From Betaproteobacteria bacterium (GTDB taxonomy: Bacteria; Pseudomonadota; Gammaproteobacteria; Burkholderiales; Sulfuricellaceae), in NCBI GenBank assembly GCA_021373185.1, contig JAJFTF010000051.1:1-64000 (forward strand): a stretch of 64,000 nucleotides of DNA, in the 5' to 3' direction. A model generated the notes under the pieces. That model had not been told where the DNA came from. It was given only the letters and a program-made list of their open reading frames with translations, and did no database searches. Both the position numbers and the translations under genes were made by a program. Of this stretch, positions 56,458-64,000 are shown one piece after another (the stretch's first letter is position 1; each line of letters opens with the position of its first letter).

Positions 56458-57399
56458 ATGTCAGAACTCTTGAAAAATATTGATGCACGAGCCAAGCTTG
56501 CCGGTACGAACAAGCTGGAAATCCTGCTGTTCACACTGGGCATTGACAATCGAACCGGCCGCAGGGAAACATTCGGCGTCAATGTTTTTAAAGTACGCGA
56601 AGTCATGCGCGTACCGGAAATCACCCATGCTCCCGACATGCCGTCTTCCGTTGAAGGCATGGTCAGCCTGCGCGGCATTCTGGTACCGGTTGTCGATCTG
56701 GTTAAATATGCCGGGGTAGAATCCGACAAAAAACCGGAAATCATGATCGTCACCGAGTACAACGGCCACACTCAGGGCTTTCTGGTGGAAGCGGTCGACA
56801 CCATATTGCGTCTCGACTGGTCGGCCATGCGCGTCCCCCCCGACATGCTTACAGCACAAATGGGCGGCCTGATCACCGCAGTGACCGAACTGGCGGATGG
56901 GCGACTGGTCATGATGATGGACGTGGAAAAAGTTCTTTCAGAAACCAGCCATTTCGACGATGAATTCCTGTTTGCCCACATCAAGCCCATTGAAAAACAA
57001 AACCGCACGATATTCTTCGCCGACGACTCCACCGTCGCCAGAAACCAGATCAAGCGCACCCTGGATGTCATGAACATCCGCTACGCCAGTGCGAACAATG
57101 GTGCACAGGCATGGGAAGAATTGAAGAAAATCGCCGTCCAGGCCGATGCGGCACATGTCCCCGTCAGCGAAATGATTCAGTTGATCCTGACCGACGTGGA
57201 AATGCCCGAGATGGACGGCTACGTCCTGACCAAAAGCATCAAAAGCGACCCCAGATTTGCCGGCATTCCGGTCATCATGCATACCTCGCTGAGCAGCGAT
57301 GCCAATCAACAAATTGGCCGTTCGGTCGGGGTGGACGAGTATGTACCCAAATTCGAGCCGCAGAAACTGGCGGCAGCCCTGACACGATTTTTAGGTTAA
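56458..57399 (+). CDS. cheV: Chemotaxis adapter CheV (first copy)
   Basis: Couples receptors to CheA and is itself phosphorylated. The 313-aa product has an N-terminal CheW-like domain (about residues 20-170: FGVNVFKVREVMRVPEITHAPDMPSSVEGMVSLRG) and a C-terminal receiver (residues 180-313) with the phospho-Asp in LILTDVEMPEMDGYV. The ATG at 56458 is preceded by GGAGAG. It is followed by a second cheV. Confidence 0.93.
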   Translation: MSELLKNIDARAKLAGTNKLEILLFTLGIDNRTGRRETFGVNVFKVREVMRVPEITHAPDMPSSVEGMVSLRGILVPVVDLVKYAGVESDKKPEIMIVTEYNGHTQGFLVEAVDTILRLDWSAMRVPPDMLTAQMGGLITAVTELADGRLVMMMDVEKVLSETSHFDDEFLFAHIKPIEKQNRTIFFADDSTVARNQIKRTLDVMNIRYASANNGAQAWEELKKIAVQADAAHVPVSEMIQLILTDVEMPEMDGYVLTKSIKSDPRFAGIPVIMHTSLSSDANQQIGRSVGVDEYVPKFEPQKLAAALTRFLG

Positions 57400-57424
57400 C
57401 CACATTCAGTCATTGGGGAATAAC

Positions 57425-58357
57425 ATGGAAAAGCACAACCCACTACTTGATGCGGTGGATAGCAGAACCAAGCTGGCTGGCTCCAACAAGATGGAGATTC
57501 TGCTTTTTTCTTTGGGAAGCGGCGAAATCTTCGGCATCAATGTATTCAAGGTGCGCGAGGTCTGCCAGACGCCCAAGGTAACGAAATCGCCCAACATGCC
57601 GGACGGTGTGGAAGGCGTGATCTCGCTGCGCGGCAACATCATCCCGGTCATTGCGCTGGCCAGCATCATGCATCTTGAGGAAGTAGTGGAAGATACCGGC
57701 CACACCATGATCGTCACTGAATTCAGTCGCCACACCCAAGGATTTCTGGTACATGATGTTGACCGCATCATCCGGGTGGACTGGGACAAGGTCAAACCGC
57801 CACAAACCATGTTGGCCGGCAACAATGGCCTGATTACTGCGATCACGGAATTGCCTGACGGCAAATTGGTATCAATTCTCGATGTTGAGCAAATTCTGGC
57901 CAACGCCATCGGGATCGAACCCGTGCCCGAACTTACCCGAGTCGAAGCCGAAGTAGAGCCGACAATATTCTTTGCCGACGATTCCGCGATCGCACGCAAG
58001 GAAATCGTCATGGTGCTTGACAAAATGGGCGTGAAATATCAACACGCCACCAATGGATTAGAGGCATGGGAGAAGCTGCAAAACCTGGCAACGCGCTCGC
58101 AACAGGACGGCTCTTCGGTATATGACCAGATCAAAATTATCCTGGTAGACGCAGAAATGCCGGAAATGGATGGCTACGTCCTGACGAAGAACATAAAATC
58201 AGACAGTCGGTTCCAAGGCATCCCGGTAGTCATGCACTCGTCGCTTTCGTCGGACGCCAACAGAGACATGGGCAAGCGCGTCGGCGTAGACGCTTATGTT
58301 GCCAAATTCGACCCCGGCGTTCTGGCTGACACATTGCGCCCATTACTGCTCAGATAA
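57425..58357 (+). CDS. cheV: Chemotaxis adapter CheV (second copy)
   Basis: A paralogue of the preceding gene with the same CheW-receiver architecture: FGINVFKVREVCQTPKVTKSPNMPDGVEGVISLRG and the phospho-Asp in LVDAEMPEMDGYV. The 310-aa product starts at the ATG at 57425, 25 bases after the first copy. The two are clearly diverged, so this is not a recent duplication. Two CheV may take over part of the role of CheW, which is not encoded in this window. Confidence 0.93.
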   Translation: MEKHNPLLDAVDSRTKLAGSNKMEILLFSLGSGEIFGINVFKVREVCQTPKVTKSPNMPDGVEGVISLRGNIIPVIALASIMHLEEVVEDTGHTMIVTEFSRHTQGFLVHDVDRIIRVDWDKVKPPQTMLAGNNGLITAITELPDGKLVSILDVEQILANAIGIEPVPELTRVEAEVEPTIFFADDSAIARKEIVMVLDKMGVKYQHATNGLEAWEKLQNLATRSQQDGSSVYDQIKIILVDAEMPEMDGYVLTKNIKSDSRFQGIPVVMHSSLSSDANRDMGKRVGVDAYVAKFDPGVLADTLRPLLLR

Positions 58358-58471
58358 GCAACAGCGCCATGAAACACGACAACGCCACATTCGGTGACAG
58401 CATCCCAAGCCACCTCTTGCCGCCGTATAATAACGACATGCGAAAAACCATATCACCAGCGGAGTACCTAA

Positions 58472-58861
58472 ATGGTCGATAAGAACATGAAATTTCTGAT
58501 CGTTGACGATTTCTCGACGATGCGACGAATCATACGTAATTTGCTGAAAGAACTGCAGTTCACCAATTGCGACGAAGCCGAAGATGGCGTAGCCGGTCTC
58601 AACAAACTACGCGGCGGCAATTTCGATTTCGTGGTCAGTGACTGGAACATGCCGAACATGACCGGGATTGAAATGCTCCAGGCCATCCGTGCCGACCCCA
58701 CTCTGAAACATCTGCCGGTACTGATGGTCACCGCCGAGGCCAAAAAAGAAAACATCATCGCAGCGGCCCAGGCCGGTGCCAGCGGCTATGTTGTAAAACC
58801 TTTTACTGCGGCTGTACTTGAGGAAAAGCTAAACAAGATTTTTGAGAAAATGGGAACATAA
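58472..58861 (+). CDS. cheY: Chemotaxis response regulator CheY
   Basis: Carries the signal to the motor: phosphorylated CheY binds FliM. The 129-aa product is a single receiver domain with the acidic pair Asp12-Asp13, phospho-Asp57 in VVSDWNMPN, Thr87-type switch (MVTAEA) and the Lys in VVKPF. It is preceded by CGGAGTACC before ATG. Between cheV and cheZ. Confidence 0.96.
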   Translation: MVDKNMKFLIVDDFSTMRRIIRNLLKELQFTNCDEAEDGVAGLNKLRGGNFDFVVSDWNMPNMTGIEMLQAIRADPTLKHLPVLMVTAEAKKENIIAAAQAGASGYVVKPFTAAVLEEKLNKIFEKMGT

Positions 58862-58947
58862 GCAATTGTTGTTTAATAACAATCTATATTCCAAAACATT
58901 CCAGGATTTTAAAAAATCTTGAGTAATCGTAGGCAAGGAGAAATTTG

Positions 58948-59709
58948 GTGAGTAACGATACCTCAGGTAGCGGGGATTCAGACGATCTGGAAGCCCTGTT
59001 TGATAGCATTGTAATGGCCAGCGGCACCCAACCAGCCGAATCTGAAACAGCATCCAAACCCGTTGTCGCGGCGCCTGCTATTGAAAGATCAGCGCCGCCC
59101 GATTCAGAAGAAAGCCTGTTTTCGCAAATCGGCCATTTGACCCGGAAGCTGCACGATACTCTGCGTGAACTGGGGTATGACAAGAAACTGGCACAAACTG
59201 TCGAATCGATACCCGACACTCGTGAGCGCCTTGCCTATATCGCGACAATGACGCAAAAGGCGGCAGAACGAGCGCTGACCGCCACGGAAATCGCCCAACC
59301 GATTCAGGAGAAGCTGGAAGCCGGCGCCGCTGGCCTCAGCACCAAATGGCAGCGCCTGTTCGATAACCAGCTCAGCCTGGAAGAGTTCAAGCAACTGGCA
59401 AATGAAACCCGCACTTACCTGAAAGAAGTTCCCGGTCATACCAAGGCGACCAATGCCCAGCTCACGGAAATCATGATGGCGCAAGATTTTCAGGATCTGA
59501 CTGGGCAGGTGATCAAAAAAGTTGCCGACATGGCCCAGCAAATGGAACATGACATGCTGCAATTACTGCTGGCGACAACACCCGCCGAGAAAAAGACAGG
59601 GATTGACAACAGCCTGCTGAATGGCCCCGTCATCAATGCCACTGGCCGTAGCGATGTCGTGACCAATCAGCAGCAAGTCGATAATTTACTTGAAAGTCTG
59701 GGTTTCTGA
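58948..59709 (+). CDS. cheZ: CheY-phosphatase CheZ
   Basis: Dephosphorylates CheY. The 253-aa product has the helical-hairpin core with the catalytic region AQDFQDLTGQVIKKVADM and the C-terminal CheY-binding peptide (VVTNQQQVDNLLESLGF). The GTG at 58948 with AAGGAG seven bases upstream is preferred to the TTG one codon before. It lies between cheY and cheA. Confidence 0.93.
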   Translation: MSNDTSGSGDSDDLEALFDSIVMASGTQPAESETASKPVVAAPAIERSAPPDSEESLFSQIGHLTRKLHDTLRELGYDKKLAQTVESIPDTRERLAYIATMTQKAAERALTATEIAQPIQEKLEAGAAGLSTKWQRLFDNQLSLEEFKQLANETRTYLKEVPGHTKATNAQLTEIMMAQDFQDLTGQVIKKVADMAQQMEHDMLQLLLATTPAEKKTGIDNSLLNGPVINATGRSDVVTNQQQVDNLLESLGF

Positions 59710-59749
59710 ATCCAGTCAGTTTCAACCTACTCGTAGCAGGGAGAAAACC

Positions 59750-61594
59750 ATGAGCCACTTCGCCGGGATGGAAGAATTACTCCAGGACTTTCTAACAGAA
59801 GCGGGTGAACTGCTATCTGATGTAGACAATAAGCTGGTTGAACTGGAAAAACGGCCGGATGACAAGGCACTCCTGAACGACATTTTTCGCGGCTTCCATA
59901 CGATCAAAGGCGGCGCCGGTTTTCTCAACGTCAACGATCTGGTCGAATTGTGCCACCGCACCGAAAATCTGTTCGACAAACTGCGCACCAGCGAACTGAC
60001 CCTCACCCCGAGCATCATGGATGTCATCATGCTCGCAACCGGGGTAGTGCGCACCATGTTCGGTTCCCTCTCACAGGCGCAGTTGCCGGACCCAGCCGAC
60101 CCCGCTTTGCTGAAAGCGCTTGATGCCGTGCTGGCTGGGCAACAAGCTGAATTTGCGGCACTTGCCGCGCAAAAAACCGAAACCCCATCTGCCCAAGTTG
60201 AACAGCCCATCGCCAATGAATCCAGCGGCCCTGATTGGCCGGCCTTGTATCAGGGAATAACGGGCGCCCCATCAGAAACATCGACGGTGGCACAAGAGAC
60301 GGTGCTTGCTCCAGAAATCGCGCCCGCCCCCTTCATTGCCCCCCTTGAAATGGCACCCCGCGCCAAGGCTCAACCCCCCGCACAGCAACCCGCTGCCAAG
60401 GAAACCACCATCCGCGTCGACACTTCACGCCTCGACATGGTGCTCAATCTTTCCGGCGAAATCGGCCTGACCAAAAACCGCCTCACCTGCCTGCGTGCAA
60501 ATATTCTTCAAGGCAAAACCGACGGAGATACGCTCAAGGCCCTGGATGAAGCAGTCAGCCACCTGGATCTTCTGGTCGGCGACCTGCAAAACGCCGTGAT
60601 GAAAACCCGGATGCAACCGATTGGCCGGCTATTCCAGAAATATCCGCGCCTCGCACGCGATCTTGCACGGCAATTGGGTAAGGAAGTAGAACTGGTTATT
60701 TCGGGCGAAGAGACCGAAATCGACAAAACCATGATTGAGGATTTGAATGATCCACTGGTTCACCTGGTGCGCAACGCAGTGGATCATGGGGTCGAGAACA
60801 CCGATGAACGTATTGCCGCCGGCAAACCGACCAAGAGCTTGGTGCGCCTCACCGCAATGCAAGCGGGCGACCACATCGTTCTCGAAATCGCCGATGACGG
60901 TAAAGGCATGAGGCCCGATACTATCCGCCGCAAGGCGGTAGAAAAAGGGTTGATCGATGCGGAAGCGGCAAACAGCCTGGATGATAAACAGGCTCTCAAC
61001 CTGATTTTCCTGCCCGGCTTTTCGATGAAGGATCAGATTTCCGATGTTTCCGGACGTGGTGTCGGCATGGATGTCGTACGCACCAATATCCAGAAACTGA
61101 ATGGCCGCATCGACATCAACTCCACCGTCGGCTATGGCACCACCATCACCATTTCCCTGCCGCTGACCTTGGCCATTCTGCCGGTACTGGTAGTGCGCCT
61201 GGGCGACCAGCCTTTTGCCGTGCCTCTCTCCATGGTGCGCGAAATAATTCCAATCAAACCCGCTGAAATCCAGCGTGTATCCGGTCGTGCAACCATGGTA
61301 GTACGCGATGAAGTTCTGCCGGTACGCTCCCTCGCCAGCCTGATCGGCTGGCCGCAAGAAGGCATGCCGTCTTTCGGCGTATTGATGCAAACCACGGTCA
61401 CCAACTTCATCCTGGCCATTGACGGTTTCCTTGGTCGTGATGACGTAGTCATCAAGCCACTCCATGACATCAAACCCAAAGGTATCGCCGGCGCCACGCT
61501 ATCCGGCGATGGCTTGGTCGTACTAGTGCTGGATATTGAGGAGCTGCTGGACATGGGTGCCGAGGAAACGCGAGCCTCCATGTTCACCGCATAA
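59750..61594 (+). CDS. cheA: Chemotaxis histidine kinase CheA, short form
   Basis: Phosphorylates CheY and CheV in response to receptors. The 614-aa product has the Hpt domain with phospho-His50 (FRGFHTIKGGAGFL), a Pro/Ala-rich stretch (about residues 150-222) and then P3 (TSRLDMVLNLSGEIGLTKNRL), P4 (the N-box LVHLVRNAVDHGVENTDERIAAGKP, DDGKGM and GRGVGMDVVR) and a C-terminal CheW-like P5. I cannot find a P2 CheY-binding domain between Hpt and P3; the linker is short. The ATG at 59750 is preceded by GGGAGAAAACC. Confidence 0.93.
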   Translation: MSHFAGMEELLQDFLTEAGELLSDVDNKLVELEKRPDDKALLNDIFRGFHTIKGGAGFLNVNDLVELCHRTENLFDKLRTSELTLTPSIMDVIMLATGVVRTMFGSLSQAQLPDPADPALLKALDAVLAGQQAEFAALAAQKTETPSAQVEQPIANESSGPDWPALYQGITGAPSETSTVAQETVLAPEIAPAPFIAPLEMAPRAKAQPPAQQPAAKETTIRVDTSRLDMVLNLSGEIGLTKNRLTCLRANILQGKTDGDTLKALDEAVSHLDLLVGDLQNAVMKTRMQPIGRLFQKYPRLARDLARQLGKEVELVISGEETEIDKTMIEDLNDPLVHLVRNAVDHGVENTDERIAAGKPTKSLVRLTAMQAGDHIVLEIADDGKGMRPDTIRRKAVEKGLIDAEAANSLDDKQALNLIFLPGFSMKDQISDVSGRGVGMDVVRTNIQKLNGRIDINSTVGYGTTITISLPLTLAILPVLVVRLGDQPFAVPLSMVREIIPIKPAEIQRVSGRATMVVRDEVLPVRSLASLIGWPQEGMPSFGVLMQTTVTNFILAIDGFLGRDDVVIKPLHDIKPKGIAGATLSGDGLVVLVLDIEELLDMGAEETRASMFTA

Positions 61595-61608
61595 GGACCT
61601 AAGTCCTG

Positions 61609-62817
61609 ATGCAGGATCACGCCTATCTTGCCCGCCAACCCCTCGTCGACAACCAGCAAAAGATCATCGGCTATGAACTTTTGCTGCGCGGCGATGCGAA
61701 ATCCGCCAACGCAGACGATCGCCTCGCCGCCGCCAGGGTACTGGCAAATCTGCTCGGCAACATGGGCGAAGGGTGGCAACTAGGCGACAAGCTGGCTTTC
61801 ATCTACGCGCCCGCCTCCATGTTGATGGAGGATTTGATAGAATTGCTGCCGGCCAAGATGACGGTACTGGAAATTCCCGGAACCACCCAACCCACCCCGG
61901 AACTACTGGCACGTTGCCGCGACCTGCGCGCACGGGGATATCGCCTGGCGCTGAACGACTTCGACCTGTCCAGGGAAAACCCACCGCTGTTTGAAGTAGT
62001 AAATTTCGTCAAGTTGGACGTCCAGAAGCTGAAGTCCGATGGGCACCTTGAAGCACACGCGCGCGCCCTGGAAAAATATCCGGCCAAATTGATTGCCAAA
62101 AAGGTCGAAACCCAAAGTGAACACGGTATTTGCAAATCATTGGGCTTCACCTACTACCAAGGCTACTATTTCGCCCACCCTGAAACGCTGAAAGCCAAGG
62201 TAATCCATCCTGCTTATGCAGTCGTGCTGGAATTGCTGGACAAGGTGCGCAACAACGCGGAGATCAAGGATATTGAATCATCCCTCAAACGCGATGTGGC
62301 GCTTTCCTTCAAGCTGTTGCGTTACATTAATTCTGTCGGTTTTGGCCTGTCCTGCGAAATCCAGTCGCTACGCCACGCACTGGCAATCCTGGGCTACCAG
62401 CAACTGTACCGTTGGCTGACCTTGCTGCTGGTCACCGCTGGCGAAGGCAGCACCTCGCCCGCCCTGATGAGAACCGCCGTTACCCGCGGACGCCTGACCG
62501 AATTACTTGGCAAGGACATGCTGAACTCAACCGAACGCGACAACCTGTTCATCGTTGGTGTATTTTCGTTGCTTGATGCAATGCTGGAAATGCCGATGGA
62601 TGAAGTGCTGGATAAGCTTTCCCTGCCGGAATCAGTCACCGATGCACTGCTCAACAGACAGGGCATCTACGGCCCATTCCTGGAGCTGGCAGAAGCCTGC
62701 GAGGAAGGTGATTCCGCCCATATCGAAAACCTGGCATTTTCACTGCAGATGGAGCCGGAAACGATCAACCATGCCCACCTTGCCGCACTGGCTTGGGTAG
62801 AAGCGCTGGGAATATAG
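61609..62817 (+). CDS. EAL-HDOD domain protein, EAL probably inactive
   Basis: A 402-aa signalling protein with an N-terminal EAL-like domain (residues 1-200) and a C-terminal HDOD domain (about residues 200-395), as in YuxH/CdgJ-type proteins. In the EAL part the start reads YELLLRG, the DDFG metal-binding motif is NDFD, and the AEGVET motif is AKKVET, so the residues for c-di-GMP hydrolysis are not complete. It may bind rather than break c-di-GMP, linking that signal to motility. It begins 14 bases after cheA and is likely part of the operon. Confidence 0.85.
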   Translation: MQDHAYLARQPLVDNQQKIIGYELLLRGDAKSANADDRLAAARVLANLLGNMGEGWQLGDKLAFIYAPASMLMEDLIELLPAKMTVLEIPGTTQPTPELLARCRDLRARGYRLALNDFDLSRENPPLFEVVNFVKLDVQKLKSDGHLEAHARALEKYPAKLIAKKVETQSEHGICKSLGFTYYQGYYFAHPETLKAKVIHPAYAVVLELLDKVRNNAEIKDIESSLKRDVALSFKLLRYINSVGFGLSCEIQSLRHALAILGYQQLYRWLTLLLVTAGEGSTSPALMRTAVTRGRLTELLGKDMLNSTERDNLFIVGVFSLLDAMLEMPMDEVLDKLSLPESVTDALLNRQGIYGPFLELAEACEEGDSAHIENLAFSLQMEPETINHAHLAALAWVEALGI

Positions 62818-62855
62818 CTTGAATCGGGAAGTTGGCTAAACTCCCGGCAGCAATT

Positions 62856-63239
62856 TCAAATAGCAGAGGATTCCCGCTTGGCGCCAGCCTCGTCCATACG
62901 TGCCAGATACTGCTGCCACAGCCTCTCCTGGCCGACTCCCAAGTCATACAAATAATCCCAGGAATACAGGCCGCTGTCGTGCCCGTCCGAGAAAACCAGT
63001 TGCACGGCATAACTGCCCACCGGCTGAATATCTGTAATCTCTACATCCTTCTTTCCCACCTGCAACACCTCCTGCCCCGGGCCATGACCACGCACCTCGG
63101 CAGAGGGTGAATATACTCGCAAAAATTCGCAAGGCAGCTCAAAACGCTTGCCATCGGAGAAAGCGACCTCCAGCATGCGCGATTTCTGGTGCAACTTGAT
63201 CTCACTAGGTATCGGCGTCTTGCCATCCAAACCAGCCAT
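62856..63239 (-). CDS. DUF971/GBBH-like N-terminal domain protein
   Basis: A 127-aa protein with the fold found at the N-terminus of gamma-butyrobetaine hydroxylase: KSRMLEVAFSDGKRFELPCEFLRVYSPSAEVRGHGPG and the DGHDSGLYSWDYLYDLG strand. The function of the stand-alone form is not established; in several bacteria it lies next to ubiE or hypothetical genes. It is on the minus strand, convergent with the EAL-HDOD gene. Strong match, role unknown. Confidence 0.85.
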   Translation of the reverse strand: MAGLDGKTPIPSEIKLHQKSRMLEVAFSDGKRFELPCEFLRVYSPSAEVRGHGPGQEVLQVGKKDVEITDIQPVGSYAVQLVFSDGHDSGLYSWDYLYDLGVGQERLWQQYLARMDEAGAKRESSAI

Positions 63240-63327
63240 GTCTATCCCTTTCGATTCGGCAGCAAAACCAATTTCATGGAAGCCGCCAATTGATAATAAT
63301 TCGCAAACATTATAACGCTAAACAACG

Positions 63328-64000
63328 TTATTTACTGCCGTCTCCTCCCACCTTGGCGAGCAGCTTATCCATCCATCTGCCAGGCAGAATCCGCTTCAAA
63401 AAGGCAAACAGGTGGGTGGGAACTGTCACATGGTAGCGAACCTTTGGGTTCGTGCTTTCCAGCGCATGAACAACCTTGGCAAGTACCGCTTCGGGGGGCA
63501 AGGTAAACGACACCGTCGCCCCCTGCTTGGCCAGCCGGCGTTCCATCATCATGTATTTATCGCAGTGAACACTATGTGTCATGTCAATATTGCGCCGGTA
63601 TGCGGCAAAGGAATTTGCCCGAAAACGACTCTCGATCGGGCCCGGCTCAATCAGCGAAACATGAATACCACTGCCGCGAAGTTCCAATCGGAGCGTGTCC
63701 GCAATCCCTTCCAGTGCATACTTGCTGGCGATATAGGCGCCCCGGTAAGGAAGTGCAACCAGCCCCAGCACCGAACTATTCATGACAATCCGGCCATGGC
63801 CCTGAGCACGCATGACCGGAATGATCAGGTTGGTCAGCTCGATAGTGCCAAACAGATTTGTTTCGAATTGCTCGCGCAATACCTCGCGCCGCAAATCCTC
63901 AACAGCACCCGGCTGTCCATAAGCGCCATTATTGAACAAGCCATCAAGCCTTCCCCCGCTACGTGCCAGAACCTCATTCACCGCCCGACAAATGGACGCG
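63328..64000 (-). CDS. Short-chain dehydrogenase/reductase, cut at the right edge
   Basis: An SDR-family oxidoreductase whose N-terminal part lies beyond the window. The visible part has LFNNGAYG (the NNAG-type motif), the catalytic Ser in GRIVMNSSVLGLVALPYRG, and the Tyr/Lys pair YIASKYALEG with the expected spacing, then LRLELRGSGIHVSLIEPGPIESRF. The frame stays open to base 64000; the GxxxGIG nucleotide-binding motif is outside. The substrate cannot be named. Confidence 0.88.
   Translation of the reverse strand, partial: ASICRAVNEVLARSGGRLDGLFNNGAYGQPGAVEDLRREVLREQFETNLFGTIELTNLIIPVMRAQGHGRIVMNSSVLGLVALPYRGAYIASKYALEGIADTLRLELRGSGIHVSLIEPGPIESRFRANSFAAYRRNIDMTHSVHCDKYMMMERRLAKQGATVSFTLPPEAVLAKVVHALESTNPKVRYHVTVPTHLFAFLKRILPGRWMDKLLAKVGGDGSK

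Overview
The window looks like chromosomal DNA from a flagellated betaproteobacterium. Gene content and order (ratA/smpB neighbourhood, trmJ-cysE-iscR-isc operon, flagellar and che blocks) suggest the Nitrosomonadales, for example a Sulfuricella- or Gallionella-like organism. That placement is inferred from gene order and protein style; no database search was run. Most of the window is moderately GC-rich with tightly packed operons. Two short stretches (about 1.75-2.9 kb and 9.4-12.0 kb) look acquired.

Layout. 0-9.4 kb: a possible left-edge methyltransferase fragment, a hypothetical gene, glucokinase, an AT-rich stand-alone nuclease-like gene, then the minus-strand group guaB-guaA, tadA and an L,D-transpeptidase. 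These are followed by a small lipoprotein, a DUF4124 protein, a MITE-like repeat, rnfH and ratA. 9.4-12.0 kb: a small island between ratA and smpB, holding a hipBA-type toxin-antitoxin pair with a four-operator array upstream and a frameshifted tyrosine-recombinase remnant downstream. 12.0-14.9 kb: smpB and the molybdenum cofactor genes mobB-moeA-moaD-moaE. 14.9-23.6 kb: flagellar block 1 (flgMN; flhB-flhA-flhF-flhG-fliA-motC-motD). 23.8-31.3 kb: cysE and the iron-sulfur operon iscR-(second cysteine desulfurase)-iscS-iscU-iscA-hscB-hscA-fdx-iscX. 31.3-36.0 kb: trmJ, suhB, mutS and slyD. 36.0-41.9 kb: a small lipoprotein and the minus-strand series (75-aa protein)-nrdJ-dapA-bamC-metallo-hydrolase. 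42.1-56.1 kb: flagellar block 2 (fliE-K, fliL-R and the FlrBC/FleSR-type two-component pair). 56.4-62.8 kb: chemotaxis genes (two cheV, cheY, cheZ, cheA, EAL-HDOD). The right end holds a DUF971 protein and an SDR enzyme cut by the window edge.

How it works together. The flagellar cascade can be partly read from promoters. A -24/-12 sigma-54 site precedes fliE, next to genes for a sigma-54 activator and its kinase. A sigma-70-like promoter precedes fliLMNOPQR. FliA (sigma-28) sites precede flgM (anti-sigma-28) and the first cheV. The isc operon has a near-consensus IscR type 1 site that overlaps the cysE stop codon, and a 12-nt half of it recurs upstream of cysE.

No CRISPR array, tRNA or rRNA gene was recognised. 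I saw no multi-gene system that I can call new. The strongest unusual signals are the evenly phased hipB operator array, an intrinsic terminator just before the nrdJ ribosome binding site, an FlhG with an altered Walker A motif, an EAL domain with lost catalytic residues, and several structured repeats.
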